A DNA stretch of 59,754 bases from an uncultured Lachnospiraceae bacterium (GCA_910587105.1 CAJUMB010000014.1:1-59754), one strand, 5' to 3'; shown: positions 23,889-34,361, counted from the first letter of the stretch. Notes: generated from the sequence alone by a model not told the origin. Translations and numbers: made by a program.

Positions 23889-25193
23889 CTACCTGACATC
23901 CAGCGTTACTGTTACCTGTGTCTCCCCATAACCATCTGCTCCTCTGCGCATAATGGTTATCTTCACTTTCTGTTCCTTCTGGCATTTCTGCAGTTCTGTG
24001 TAAAAACGCTGCATGGTGCGCACATCTTCTTTGTTGAAGGCGGTAATCACATCGCCTGTCTGAATGCCTGCTTCCATGGCCGGGGAATCCCCTTCCACCT
24101 GATCCACGTAAATCCCCCGGGGAATTTTCGTATTTTCTGCTGTATCCTGGGAAACCTCCTGTCCACGGATTCCCATATAAATAATATTTTTCCCATTGGA
24201 TAGATTTTCAATCAAAGGTTTTAACTGGGATACGGACAGTGCTTTCACCATGGTATGTGTATCCTCCGGCCCGTAATCCATAGCGATAAGCCCGATAATA
24301 CTCCCTGAAGTGTCCAGAAGCACACCGCTTCCCTCACCGCTTCCCAGAATATCTGTGGTCAGAAGATTATATTCCATATCCGTCACGGAAACTTTATTGG
24401 AAACAGAAGTGATGTTTCCATAAACCACTGAATCCGCATATCCAGTGGGGCTTCCGATGGCTATCACCGCTTTTCCCTGTACCAGACTGTAGGAATTTCC
24501 CAGCTGGGCCGCCGTAATATTCGAAAGGGTTGTCTTTTTCACAGACTCCACAGGCACCTGGATCACAGCCAGACCTGTGGCCGCATCTCCTTTTACCAAA
24601 ACTGCTTTCGCGGCAGAACCGTCTGAAAAACTGACTCTGATCTTTTCCGCATCTGTGATCGCCCACATCTCTGTCAGAATATACAGCCCGCTCCCGTTAT
24701 TTTCGATGATAATCCCTTCCGACTCGCCAGAAGGAATCCGGCTGTTATCCAACAGATCCTGTTCGCCACGCACCCCCGATACCTGAACCAGCGCTCTGCG
24801 GGGTTCTTCTGCCACACTGAGAATCTCGTTGTAAATCTTTTCATAGTCAGCCAATGTGATATTTTGGGGCACCTCCACAATCTTGGGGGTGGGGGTGCTG
24901 TCCTTCTTATGCTTTCCTGTCTCCTCCGGCTCATCCTTTGGAATCTTCACTTTCTGTTCCTGCCCCCTGTCTTTCTCCTGGTATTTCTCAACCACAGGAA
25001 CGGTCAGACGGAAAACAAACCCAGATAATATCCCAAAGGCCACGGCTCCCACAGCAACAGACGCTGCCCATTGGAAAAACTTTCTTCTATTAAAAGGTCT
25101 GTGCTTAATTGTCTCTTTTATAAAATTATATTCTTCTTCATTCGGATCTGAAGGCGTATCCAATGAACTTGAGTATTTTTTCTGGCCACCCAT
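23889..25193 (-). CDS. HtrA/DegP-like protein lacking the catalytic triad
   Basis: 434 aa from ATG 25193 (GGAGAAG just upstream). One N-terminal membrane anchor (about residues 45-65, AASVAVGAVAFGILSGFVF) and a Lys/Glu/Pro linker lead to a trypsin-like domain and a C-terminal PDZ domain (GDSPAMEAGIQTGDVITAFN). In HtrA the triad lies in NNHV, DLAV and GNSGGP. Here the same places read ILTEMWAIT, ATGLAVIQV and GEGSGVLLD, so His, Asp and Ser all appear replaced. It is probably a pseudoprotease: an extracytoplasmic scaffold or peptide sensor. The PDZ domain looks intact. It overlaps the 5' region of yhaM. Confidence 0.85.
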   Translation of the reverse strand: MGGQKKYSSSLDTPSDPNEEEYNFIKETIKHRPFNRRKFFQWAASVAVGAVAFGILSGFVFRLTVPVVEKYQEKDRGQEQKVKIPKDEPEETGKHKKDSTPTPKIVEVPQNITLADYEKIYNEILSVAEEPRRALVQVSGVRGEQDLLDNSRIPSGESEGIIIENNGSGLYILTEMWAITDAEKIRVSFSDGSAAKAVLVKGDAATGLAVIQVPVESVKKTTLSNITAAQLGNSYSLVQGKAVIAIGSPTGYADSVVYGNITSVSNKVSVTDMEYNLLTTDILGSGEGSGVLLDTSGSIIGLIAMDYGPEDTHTMVKALSVSQLKPLIENLSNGKNIIYMGIRGQEVSQDTAENTKIPRGIYVDQVEGDSPAMEAGIQTGDVITAFNKEDVRTMQRFYTELQKCQKEQKVKITIMRRGADGYGETQVTVTLDVR

Positions 25194-25687
25194 AACACTT
25201 CTCCGTTCACACAAATATGCTCCAATTCTTAATTATTTTAGCAAATAGTTATGAACATTTTATGAATAGCAGGAATTTTTCTCACCGTATACTAGAAAAT
25301 CCCTCTCACCCCGCGGCATTTTTTGACCAATCAGCCTAATTACAATGTTCACTCCACATAACCAGCGTTTTGTTTATTCTGTCCAAACGCGTCATGTCTG
25401 AGCATAATTTCACAATACTCCATGCCCCTGGCTGATTTCACAAATTTTTCACATTCCTTTCACTGGGCAATCACATTTTCTACACATTTGTTTTGTATAC
25501 TCGGAAAGTGTTAAGGATAAACCCTTTTCAAACAAATTCTTTTTCATATGCCGGTGTGTGAAAGCGCACCGGCCTTCCTTTCCAAGATCAATGAAATTTC
25601 ATCTTTTAGTCTTTTCATTCCCTTTTAAATAGAGTAAAATAGCCTTATACTGAAACTTTAATTACGATTATGAAACAGAGGTTATTT
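25194..25687. other. Divergent intergenic region before mutS2
   Basis: About 490 bp without a gene. It has a GC hairpin GCCGGTG/CGCACCGGC at about 25551-25574 and A/T-rich stretches that must hold the two divergent promoters. I see no clean consensus promoter, riboswitch or small RNA. Confidence 0.5.
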
Positions 25688-28060
25688 ATGAACAGCAAAG
25701 CAATTTCTGCATTAGAATATACAAAGATTATCAGCCAGCTGGTGGACAAGGCTTCTTCGCCCATGGGGAAAGAAGCCTGCCGCCGTCTGGAACCGCTGAC
25801 TGACCTTTCACAGATTGAAACCATGCAGCTGCAGACCTCCCACGCTCTGAGCAGGCTTTTCCAAAAAGGCAGTGTTTCTTTCGGAAATGTAAAGGATATC
25901 CGCAGTTCTCTAAAACGTCTGGACGTGGGCAGTGCCCTGTCTGCCAGTGAGCTGCTGGATATCTGCGCCCTTTTGGAGAATACCGGGCGGGTCAAGTCAT
26001 ACGGACGTCCCGACCGGGACGATGCTGAACCGGACTGTCTGAAAGCATTATTCGACGCTCTGGAGCCCCTGACCCCGCTGGCCTCAGAGATCCGCCGCTG
26101 TCTCCCCTCACCCGACGAAGTCAGCGACGATGCCAGCCCGGGACTGCGGCAGGTGCGCAGAGAGCTGAAAAACACCAATGACCGGGTGCACAGCCAGCTG
26201 CATTCCATCGTAAATGGAAGCGCCCGTACGTATCTGCAGGACAGTGTGGTCACCATGCGCAATGGACGCTACTGTCTGCCGGTGAAAGCAGAGTATCGGA
26301 ATCAGGTATCCGGCATGATCCACGATCAGTCCTCCACTGGCGCCACTCTGTTCATAGAGCCCATGGCCATCGTCAAGCTCAACAACGATATACGGGAACT
26401 GGAAATCAAAGAGCAGCGTGAAATCGAGGCTGTCCTGGCCACATTAAGCGAACTGGCGGCGGGTGACCGGGAAGCCATCGAAAATGACATGCGGTTTATG
26501 GCTGACCTGGATTTCATCTTTGCCCGGGCTTCCCTGGCCATGGACCACAATGCCACAGCGCCTATTTTCAACCGGGAAGGGAGGATTCACCTGCGCAAAG
26601 CCCGCCACCCTCTGATTCCCAAAAAACAGGCAGTCCCCATTGACGTCCGTCTGGGCGGCGAATTCGACCTGCTGGTGGTCACCGGCCCCAACACAGGGGG
26701 AAAGACCGTATCCATGAAGACTGTGGGACTGTTGGTTTTAATGGGCCAGTCCGGCCTTCACATTCCCGCCGCTGACCGCAGCCAGCTGTCTGTTTTCCAG
26801 GAAGTTTATGCTGACATAGGGGATGAGCAGAGCATTGAGCAGAGTCTGAGTACCTTTTCTTCCCATATGACCAATGTGGTTTCCTTTATCGAAAAAGCTG
26901 ACAGACACTCTCTGGTACTGTTCGATGAACTGGGGGCAGGCACCGACCCCACAGAAGGAGCTGCCCTGGCCATCGCCATTTTATCCCACCTGCACCAGCA
27001 GGGCATCCGTACCATGGCCACCACCCACTACAGTGAATTGAAGATTTACGCCCTGGCCACTCCTGGCGTGGAAAACGCCTCCTGTGAATTCGATGTGGAG
27101 ACACTTCGGCCCACTTATCGGCTTCTCATAGGTGTTCCCGGAAAGAGCAACGCCTTTGCCATTTCCTCCAAACTGGGACTGCCGGATTTTCTCATTGACA
27201 AGGCCAGACAGCAGATTAACCAGAAAGACGAATCTCTGGAAGACGTGATCTCCAACCTGGAAGCAAACCGTGTCACCATAGAAAAAGAGCGGGATGAAAT
27301 CCAAAGGTACAAGCAGGAAATCAGCCAGATGAAAGACCGTCTGGAGGAAAAACAGAACAAGCTTGACAAACGGCGGGAAAAAATTCTCCAGGAGGCCAAT
27401 GAAGAAGCCCATAAAATACTCCAGGAGGCCAAAGACTACGCCGACCAGTCCATAAAAATGTACAACAAATTCCAGAAACACCATGTGGACATGGCGGCTG
27501 TGGAAAAAGAACGGCAGAATCTCCGCAAAAAAATGAACCAGGTGGAAAACCGCTTAGGCCCCAAGCCTGCCGCCAAACCCAAAAAGGAACTGAAACCTTC
27601 GGAATTACGGCTGGGCGACGCGGTGAGGGTTCTGTCCATGGGCCTGAAAGGTACCGTCAGCAGTCTTCCAGACGGAAAAGGCAGCTTATTCGTGCAGATG
27701 GGTATCCTCCGTTCTCAGGTGAACATTTCCGACCTGGAACTTCTCGACGAACCGGAAATCATCACTCCCTCCCTGAACCGCACAGGCTCCGGGAAGATCA
27801 AGGTGTCAAAATCCTCCTCGATCTCTACAGAAATCCATCTGCTGGGGAAAACTGTAGACGAAGCGCTTTCTGAACTGGACAAATATCTAGACGATGCCTG
27901 TCTTGCTCATCTAAGCCAAGTGCGCATTGTACATGGAAAAGGGACTGGAGCTCTGCGAAAAGCTGTGCACAATTACCTGAAGCGCCAGAAACATGTAAAA
28001 TCCTATCGTCTGGGCGGCATGGGGGAAGGGGACTCCGGAGTAACTATTGTAGAATTGTAA
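25688..28060 (+). CDS. mutS2: MutS2 (recombination/ribosome rescue ATPase with Smr domain)
   Basis: 790 aa from ATG 25688, chosen over ATG 25670 because AGAGG is 6 bases upstream. The clamp/lever core leads to Walker A VVTGPNTGGKTVSMKT, LVLFDELGAGTDPTEGAAL (Walker B) and MATTHYSELK. A long Glu/Lys-rich coiled coil (RDEIQRYKQEISQMKDRLE) follows. The C terminus is an Smr nuclease domain (LGKTVDEALSELDKYLDD, VRIVHGKGTGAL). MutS2 suppresses homologous recombination and rescues collided ribosomes in Firmicutes. The two-component genes follow 62 bp later. Confidence 0.96.
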   Translation: MNSKAISALEYTKIISQLVDKASSPMGKEACRRLEPLTDLSQIETMQLQTSHALSRLFQKGSVSFGNVKDIRSSLKRLDVGSALSASELLDICALLENTGRVKSYGRPDRDDAEPDCLKALFDALEPLTPLASEIRRCLPSPDEVSDDASPGLRQVRRELKNTNDRVHSQLHSIVNGSARTYLQDSVVTMRNGRYCLPVKAEYRNQVSGMIHDQSSTGATLFIEPMAIVKLNNDIRELEIKEQREIEAVLATLSELAAGDREAIENDMRFMADLDFIFARASLAMDHNATAPIFNREGRIHLRKARHPLIPKKQAVPIDVRLGGEFDLLVVTGPNTGGKTVSMKTVGLLVLMGQSGLHIPAADRSQLSVFQEVYADIGDEQSIEQSLSTFSSHMTNVVSFIEKADRHSLVLFDELGAGTDPTEGAALAIAILSHLHQQGIRTMATTHYSELKIYALATPGVENASCEFDVETLRPTYRLLIGVPGKSNAFAISSKLGLPDFLIDKARQQINQKDESLEDVISNLEANRVTIEKERDEIQRYKQEISQMKDRLEEKQNKLDKRREKILQEANEEAHKILQEAKDYADQSIKMYNKFQKHHVDMAAVEKERQNLRKKMNQVENRLGPKPAAKPKKELKPSELRLGDAVRVLSMGLKGTVSSLPDGKGSLFVQMGILRSQVNISDLELLDEPEIITPSLNRTGSGKIKVSKSSSISTEIHLLGKTVDEALSELDKYLDDACLAHLSQVRIVHGKGTGALRKAVHNYLKRQKHVKSYRLGGMGEGDSGVTIVEL

Positions 28061-28121
28061 CGATTCCGTAACTGTGAAGATACTGGATTGTTACGCAGAA
28101 TTCAAATAAGGAGCCATTGTC

Positions 28122-28820
28122 ATGGTAAATAAACAAAAAATCCTGATTGTAGATGACGACAATCACATCGCAGAACTGATTGCCCTGTACCTTACAAAGG
28201 AATGTTTTGAGACCTCCATCGTCAACGACGGGGAAGAAGCCCTGAAAGAATTCCAGGCATTCCAGCCTAATCTGATTCTGCTGGACCTGATGCTTCCTGG
28301 TATCGACGGGTATCAGGTCTGCCGGGAAATCCGCCAGAAGTCCGACGTGCCCATCATTATGCTCTCTGCCAAAGGGGAAACCTTTGACAAGGTGCTGGGC
28401 CTGGAACTGGGGGCAGATGATTATATTATCAAGCCTTTTGACTCCAAAGAACTGGTAGCCAGAGTACGGGCGGTTCTGCGCCGCTTCCAGGTAAAGGAAC
28501 CTGCCCCTGCGCCCTCCAACGAAAAATGTGTCAACTACCCGGATCTCTCCGTAAACCTGACCAATTATTCAGTCCTCTACCGGGGCACCCATGTGGATAT
28601 GCCTCCGAAGGAACTGGAACTTTTGTATTTTCTCGCCTCCTCCCCCAATCAGGTGTTCACCAGAGAACAGCTTCTGGATCATATATGGGGGTATGAATAC
28701 ATCGGAGATACGCGTACCGTAGACGTCCACATCAAACGCATCCGGGCAAAAATCAAGGACCACTCGGCCTGGTCCATCAGCACAGTATGGGGAATCGGCT
28801 ATAAATTCGAGGTCAAATAA
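28122..28820 (+). CDS. OmpR-family response regulator
   Basis: 232 aa. Receiver domain with the acidic pocket DDD at 11-13, phospho-acceptor Asp55 (ILLDLMLPG) and Lys104 (YIIKPF). An OmpR/PhoB winged helix at the C terminus follows (PPKELELLYFLASSPNQVFT, DTRTVDVHIKRIRAKI). It is translated 2 bp ahead of its cognate kinase. Its target genes cannot be told from this window. AAGGAG precedes the ATG. Confidence 0.95.
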   Translation: MVNKQKILIVDDDNHIAELIALYLTKECFETSIVNDGEEALKEFQAFQPNLILLDLMLPGIDGYQVCREIRQKSDVPIIMLSAKGETFDKVLGLELGADDYIIKPFDSKELVARVRAVLRRFQVKEPAPAPSNEKCVNYPDLSVNLTNYSVLYRGTHVDMPPKELELLYFLASSPNQVFTREQLLDHIWGYEYIGDTRTVDVHIKRIRAKIKDHSAWSISTVWGIGYKFEVK

Positions 28821-28822
28821 CA

Positions 28823-30232
28823 ATGAAGAAAACCCTATATTTGAAGTTTATTGTAGCATACGTGGCATTTGCCCTGGCGGGTTTTATCCTCATATCCACT
28901 CTGGGCTCCCAGCTGGTACAGCGCCACCTGGTAAAAACAATCAGCGAACAGATTTACAGGGAGGCCAATGCCATCGCCTCTGACAGCATGGTGCGCTACC
29001 GGGCCGCTTCTTATAATCTGATCCATATCTACGACAACCTTTCCTCCCTTGCCGTTTACCAGGACGCACAGATCTGGATGATGAACCAGCGGGGGGAAAT
29101 CTTAATAGATACCGCCCAGCCACAGCCCTGCGACACCCCTCTGGCCCTGGACAGTTTTGACCCGCTCACCTGGGGGTCCAGCTATTACCGGACAGGAAAT
29201 TTCTTCGGTTATTTTCCCGATTCCATGCTCAGTGTCATCGCCCCCATCACCTCTGATATGACCATCAAGGGATACATAGCCATCCACTATCCCATGGAAA
29301 GCCTGTACCTGGAGCGGGAACAGATTTTGGCCATTATCCACACTATGTTTTTCTTCCTGTTCGCCCTGTCCCTGCTGATTTTGCTTTTGTTCACCTTTGT
29401 GGTATACCGGCCCCTGCGGAAAATCACTATCGGCGCTGAGGAATACTCCGCCGGGCACCTGGACTACCAGATTCCCGTACATTCTCAGGACGAGATGGGA
29501 TATCTGGCCAACACACTGAACTACATGTCCGGAGAACTGAACAATAACGGAGAATACCAGCGCAATTTTATCGCCAATATCTCTCATGATTTCCGTTCTC
29601 CCCTCACCTCCATCAAAGGTTACCTGGAAGCCATTGTGGACGGAACTATCGACCAGGAAAGCCAGGGAAAATATATCCAGATTGTCTTAAACGAGACAGC
29701 CCGCCTGGAAAAACTTACGGAAAGCCTGCTGACTTTGAACAATCTGGATGTGAAAAGCCGCCTGATGAATCTGCGGGCTTTTGACATTAACAAAATTATT
29801 AAAAATACGGCAGCCACCTTTGAGGGCACCTGCCGGAATAAGCGGATTTCTATAGAATTAATCTTAACTGGTGAGCAGCTGTACGCCTACGCCGATATGG
29901 AACAGATGCAGCAGGTGCTTTACAATCTGCTGGACAACGCCATCAAGTTCAGCCCCAATGAGTCGTCCATCACCATTGAAACCACGGAAAGAAATGAGCG
30001 GATTCTTGTTTCTGTGAAAGACCGGGGCACAGGTATCTCCAAAGAAAACCTGCCCAAAATCTGGAACCGTTTCTTCAAAGAAGATTCCTCCAGGGGCAAG
30101 GACCGCAAAAGCACTGGGCTGGGGCTCTGCATTGTAAAGGAAATTATCAATGCTCATAACCAAAATATTGATGTGATCAGTACAGAAGGGGTGGGGTCGG
30201 AATTTATTTTCAGCCTGGACAAGATGCGGTGA
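28823..30232 (+). CDS. Sensor histidine kinase
   Basis: 469 aa. Membrane helices near 8-28 and 172-195 bracket an extracytoplasmic sensor of about 140 residues. HAMP follows (about 196-245). HisKA has the phospho-acceptor His255 in ANISHDFRSPL. The ATPase domain shows the N box LYNLLDNAIKFSPN, G1 VKDRGTGISK and G2 STGLGLCIVKEI. It phosphorylates the response regulator encoded 2 bp upstream. The signal is unknown. A strong terminator follows 30 bp after the stop. Confidence 0.95.
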   Translation: MKKTLYLKFIVAYVAFALAGFILISTLGSQLVQRHLVKTISEQIYREANAIASDSMVRYRAASYNLIHIYDNLSSLAVYQDAQIWMMNQRGEILIDTAQPQPCDTPLALDSFDPLTWGSSYYRTGNFFGYFPDSMLSVIAPITSDMTIKGYIAIHYPMESLYLEREQILAIIHTMFFFLFALSLLILLLFTFVVYRPLRKITIGAEEYSAGHLDYQIPVHSQDEMGYLANTLNYMSGELNNNGEYQRNFIANISHDFRSPLTSIKGYLEAIVDGTIDQESQGKYIQIVLNETARLEKLTESLLTLNNLDVKSRLMNLRAFDINKIIKNTAATFEGTCRNKRISIELILTGEQLYAYADMEQMQQVLYNLLDNAIKFSPNESSITIETTERNERILVSVKDRGTGISKENLPKIWNRFFKEDSSRGKDRKSTGLGLCIVKEIINAHNQNIDVISTEGVGSEFIFSLDKMR

Positions 30233-30264
30233 AAGACCGTCTCTCCTCTCAATGTTACAATCAT

Positions 30265-30310
30265 AGGGCGGGCCATATATTGGTATTTACAGTATATGAC
30301 CCGCCCTTTT
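30265..30310 (+). terminator. Terminator of two-component operon
   Basis: AGGGCGGGCCATATA pairs with TATATGACCCGCCCT (one mismatch), followed by TTTT. Confidence 0.8.
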
Positions 30311-30526
30311 ACTGGACAGCAAAACCGCCTGTTGATGGAATGGTCCAGAAAACAGAGTCTTTCAAGCAATTACAGCAGAATAAATGTAAATAATTATATT
30401 TTTAAGCTCAAAAAAATGTAATATTATACATTAGAATTGACGTATAGATAAATTTAAGATATACTATAACCTGAATAATGAAAAAGAATCTATCCCCAAT
30501 GCATACGGTAATACATTCCCTCTGGG

Positions 30527-30577
30527 TACAAACTGTGACGCACGGTTGACATAAAATATTCTTCAAACACACTCTAA
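30527..30577. repeat. MITE fragment (right end)
   Basis: About 50 bp that match one end of the 160-bp MITE: AAACTGTGACGCACGGTTGA, then a CTTCAAACACACTCTA end. The rest of the element is missing. It lies in the 380-bp gap before the DUF4143 ATPase gene; the gap otherwise contains only the terminator above and A/T-rich sequence. Confidence 0.75.
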
Positions 30578-30615
30578 GTGCTTGAATTCAAAATTAATAC
30601 AACGGGGTAACATGT

Positions 30616-31908
30616 ATGAAAAGAAAGATAACAGACCGATTGGTTAAATGGAGAGAAACGACAGCTTCACGTCTGCCGCTGCTGTTATATGGAGCCCGCC
30701 AGGTAGGAAAAACTTACGTCATGCAGGAGCTGGGTGCAGACTGCTTTCGAAATACTGCATATGTGAATTTTGAGGCAGACCGCAGAATTGGCAGTTTTTT
30801 TGAAAATGATATCCATGCGGAAACAGTCCTTAAGGTTTTAGAAAGATATTATCATACAAAAATTGTTCCGGATGAGACTTTGATTATATTTGATGAGATA
30901 CAGATGTGTGAAAGGGCACTGGCCTCTTTGAAGTATTTTGCAGAAGAGGCGCCTGAGTACCATGTGATTGCAGCCGGCAGCCTGTTAGGAGTGGCTCTGA
31001 AACGGGAGCAGTTTTCTTTTCCGGTAGGCAAGATTCAGATGGAAAATATGTACCCTATGGACTTTGAAGAGTATCTCTGGGCAAAAGGGAAAGAATTGCT
31101 GGCAGATATGATCCGCTCCCATTATGATAAAAATCAGGTGTTAGAAGATACACTCCACAAAGAAGCATTGGCCGAGTATTACAACTACTGTATCATAGGG
31201 GGGATGCCTGCGGTGATTGCGGCTGAAACCGCGCCTGCCGCAACGTTGAATCAACAGGAGATCAGGCAGATGCTGCTGGATTCCTACATTGCAGATATGG
31301 CAAAATATGCTTTGCCAAGTGAAACTGTAAAAATATTTTCCACCTATGATTCCCTGCCTTCGCAGCTGGCAAAAGATTCTAAGAAGTTCCAATATAAGCT
31401 GATTAAAAACGGAGCCCGTGCGTCACAATACGGGGATTCCATAGACTGGCTCATTCGGGCAGGTATCGTGAATAAGTGTGTAAAATGTACACAGGGATTT
31501 ATGCCCCCTTCTGCATTTCTGGATTTGTCGGCATTTAAACTTTATTATAGCGATACGGGTATCATGTCAGCAAGAACAGGCATGAACCTAGAACGTCTGA
31601 TGAGCAATGAGGCAGAACGATTCCGGGGTATCTTTGCAGAAAATTATACCGCATGTGCCCTTAGGACAAATGGCTATGAGCTGCTTTACTGGGAATCTGA
31701 CGGAACTTCCGAGGTTGATTTCTTGATTATTAAAGATGATCATGTAATTCCCGTAGAATGCAAATCAGGAAATCATGTAAAATCCAGAAGTCTTTCGGTA
31801 TATAAAGAAAAATACCATCCTGCCTACAGCATACGGATTTCCACAAGGAACTTCGGAATGGCTGATCAGATTAAATCTGTGCCTTTGTATGCGGTATTCT
31901 GCATATAA
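30616..31908 (+). CDS. ATP-binding protein with DUF4143 nuclease-like domain
   Basis: 430 aa. An AAA ATPase domain has Walker A GARQVGKT (26-33) and Walker B LIIFDEIQ; sensor-like AAGSLLGVAL follows. DUF4143 occupies the C terminus, with DSIDWLIRAGIVNK and a PD-(D/E)XK-like EVDFLIIKDDHVIPVECKSG. The family is widespread, variable in copy number and of unproven function; it often behaves as accessory DNA. A MITE fragment lies upstream. It is a single gene, with the convergent cytidine deaminase directly after it. Confidence 0.88.
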   Translation: MKRKITDRLVKWRETTASRLPLLLYGARQVGKTYVMQELGADCFRNTAYVNFEADRRIGSFFENDIHAETVLKVLERYYHTKIVPDETLIIFDEIQMCERALASLKYFAEEAPEYHVIAAGSLLGVALKREQFSFPVGKIQMENMYPMDFEEYLWAKGKELLADMIRSHYDKNQVLEDTLHKEALAEYYNYCIIGGMPAVIAAETAPAATLNQQEIRQMLLDSYIADMAKYALPSETVKIFSTYDSLPSQLAKDSKKFQYKLIKNGARASQYGDSIDWLIRAGIVNKCVKCTQGFMPPSAFLDLSAFKLYYSDTGIMSARTGMNLERLMSNEAERFRGIFAENYTACALRTNGYELLYWESDGTSEVDFLIIKDDHVIPVECKSGNHVKSRSLSVYKEKYHPAYSIRISTRNFGMADQIKSVPLYAVFCI

Positions 31909-31917
31909 TGCACCATT

Positions 31918-32334
31918 TCATAATAACCCAAAGCTCATAGGCAGCAGTTCTTTTAATGTAAAAATACAATAATCTTCCCGGCTCTTCGCCAGTATAATCT
32001 GAAATGTATCCGGGTCGCAGAATTCTGCCATCACCTGGCGGCAGACCCCGCACGGGGGACAGTAATCCTCCACTGTGCCGCCAGGACCTCCCACAATGCA
32101 GATTGCAGTAAATTCCCTTTGGCCCTGGCTGACAGCGCTGAAAAAAGCGGTCCGCTCTGCACAATTGGACGGGCCATAAGCCGCATTTTCCACATTGCAC
32201 CCAGTGAAAATACGGCCGTCCGCTCCCAGCAGAGAGGCTCCCACATGAAAATGGGAATACGGGGCATACGACCGTTCCAATTGGCAAAAAGCCTGTTGGA
32301 TCAAAGTTTCGATTGGTAAATTTTCTGATTTCAT
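31918..32334 (-). CDS. cdd: Cytidine deaminase
   Basis: 138 aa, the usual size for the tetrameric bacterial enzyme. The zinc site is complete: Cys58-Ala-Glu60 (SNCAERTAFF), with Cys95 and Cys98 in PPCGVCRQ. The substrate loop GCNVENAAYG is present. It deaminates cytidine and deoxycytidine to uridine in pyrimidine salvage. The uridine phosphorylase at 34362 would use the product, but they are not in one operon. AGGAATAG precedes the ATG. Confidence 0.95.
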   Translation of the reverse strand: MKSENLPIETLIQQAFCQLERSYAPYSHFHVGASLLGADGRIFTGCNVENAAYGPSNCAERTAFFSAVSQGQREFTAICIVGGPGGTVEDYCPPCGVCRQVMAEFCDPDTFQIILAKSREDYCIFTLKELLPMSFGLL

Positions 32335-32508
32335 AAACTCTATCTATTCCTTTCGTGCATACATCATTCTCCTGCAGCTCCTGATGCTAATATATCATAT
32401 TCCCCAAATGCAGACAAGCAATTTAACGTTCAGATTGATTCTGCAGGTTTCGCAGTATATAATTGTAAGAAACTGTATGAAAACATAGTCCAAAGAGGGG
32501 TAAAAAAT

Positions 32509-34356
32509 ATGGCAAGAAAACTAGAGCGTGTTTGAAAATTGCTTTATGTCAACCGTGCGTCACAATTTGTGGGAGATTTGTTCCGCATGAGGGCGCTGTA
32601 GCGGGCTACAGCAACCGAATAAGGGGCAAATCTGCCGCAAAGTGGGGCGTATGGGTGGCGTGAATGAATTTTCAAACACGCTCTAGGCATTGGCCATCAA
32701 GATTTTGAAACGGTAATTACAACCAACAACTTTTATATTGACAAGACCCTGTTTATCAAAGAATGGTGGGAGAACAATGATACGGTAACTCTCATCGCCC
32801 GCCCCAGACGGTTTGGGAAAACTTTGAATATGCGCATGGTGGAACAGTTTTTCTCATTGGAATATGCGGACAAAAAAGAACTGTTTCAAGGGCTGAACAT
32901 CTGGAAGGATAAAACTTTTCGCATCCTTCACGGCACCTGCCCTGTAATTTTCCTCAGCTTTGCAAATGTGAAGGAAACCTGCTATGAAAATGCATACAGA
33001 CAAATCTGCCATGTTCTCTTTGCATTATATATGAAATATTACTTTCTTTTGGACAGCGGAATTTTAAACGAACCGGAAAAGGAATTTTTCCGAAAGGTTT
33101 CCATGGACATGGATTCTGTGACAGCATCAATAGCCCTCCATAAAATGTCTGAATTTCTGTTCCGCTATTACGGAAAAAAGGTACTGATTCTGCTGGATGA
33201 ATATGATACACCTCTTCAGGAAGCCTATGCCCATGGATACTGGCATGAGATGGTGGAATTTATCAAAAGCATGTTCAATTCTGCTTTTAAAACAAACCCC
33301 TGGCTGGACCGTGCAATTATGACTGGGATTACCCGGGTCAGCAAAGAATCCATCTTTTCTGATTTGAATAATCTCACCGTGGTAACCACTACTTCTGAAA
33401 AATATCAGGATGCCTTTGGATTCACACAAGAAGAAGTCTGGGAAGCACTAAAGGAGTATGGACTGTGGCAAAACAGAGAAAAGGTGAAAGATTGGTACGA
33501 TGGATTTACTTTTGGAAAGAGAACAGATATTTACAATCCATGGTCAATCCTGAATTATCTGAGTGAGAAAAATTTTTCCGCCTACTGGGCAAATACCAGC
33601 AGCAACAGCCTGGCCAAAAAGCTGGTACGTGAAGGCAGGGCACAAATCAAGGAAACCATGGAAGACCTCCTGAACGGAAAAGCATTCCACACGGAAATTG
33701 ATGAGCAGATTGTGTTTAACCAGCTGGATTACCAGGAAAACGCTGTCTGGAGCCTGCTGCTGGCAAGCGGCTATCTGCGGGTGGATCATTTTCTTATCAA
33801 TGAGGATCGGGGAACGACAGAATATGACCTGGTTCTGACTAATAAAGAAGTCCGGCTGATGTTTGAGCGGATGATCCGAAATTGGTTCAGCGAATTTACC
33901 CCCGCATATGATACATTTATTAAAGCACTGCTTTTGGGCGATAAGAAGGCTATGAACCAATATATGAACCGGACTGCCCTTGCCACATTCAGCTATTTTG
34001 ATACCGGGAAAAGGCCCTCTCATGACACAGAACCGGAACGTTTCTACCACGGGTTTGTTCTGGGACTGATGGTGGACCTGGCGGACCGGTATGAGATCAC
34101 CTCCAACCGGGAAAGCGGTTTTGGGCGGTACGATGTAATGCTGGAACCCCTCAGCCACAGGGACGATGCCATAATCCTGGAATTTAAGGTTCATGACCCA
34201 GATGGGGAGAACACCCTGGAAGATACGGTAAAAGAGGCTCTCAGACAGATTGACCGGATGAAGTATACGGCCAATCTGGAGTCAAAAGGGATACCGCCCC
34301 ATCGGATACGAAAATACGGATTTGCTTTCCAGGGGAAAAAGGTGTTGATCGGGTAA
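32509..34356 (+). pseudogene. AAA-ATPase/PD-(D/E)XK nuclease gene broken by a MITE
   Basis: The original start ATG at 32509 (AGAGGGG site) encodes MARKL; the MITE enters at codon 5 and its sequence reads TGA after 4 codons. The frame resumes after the MITE as LGIGHQDFETVITTNNFYID, then RPRRFGKT. The only usable downstream ATG (32824) starts after that P-loop-like motif. The remainder encodes a 510-aa fragment with LILLDEYDTPLQEAY, ITRVSKESIFS, WYDGFTFGKRTDIYNPWS and a C-terminal nuclease domain (ILEFKVHD). This is the AAA-ATPase-like/DUF1703 family; an intact relative is at 36973. Insertion net length is 162 bp, a multiple of 3, but in-frame stops prevent read-through. Confidence 0.88.
32524..32683. 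mobile_element. 160-bp MITE, copy 2, inside a gene
   Basis: Ends GAGCGTGTTTGAAAATT and AATTTTCAAACACGCTC form a perfect 17-bp inverted repeat. TA flanks both sides (32522-32523, 32684-32685). It is the same size as copy 1 and homologous along its length in reverse orientation. Removing it with one TA restores an uninterrupted frame in the host gene. Confidence 0.92.
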
Positions 34357-34361
34357 AGTCC

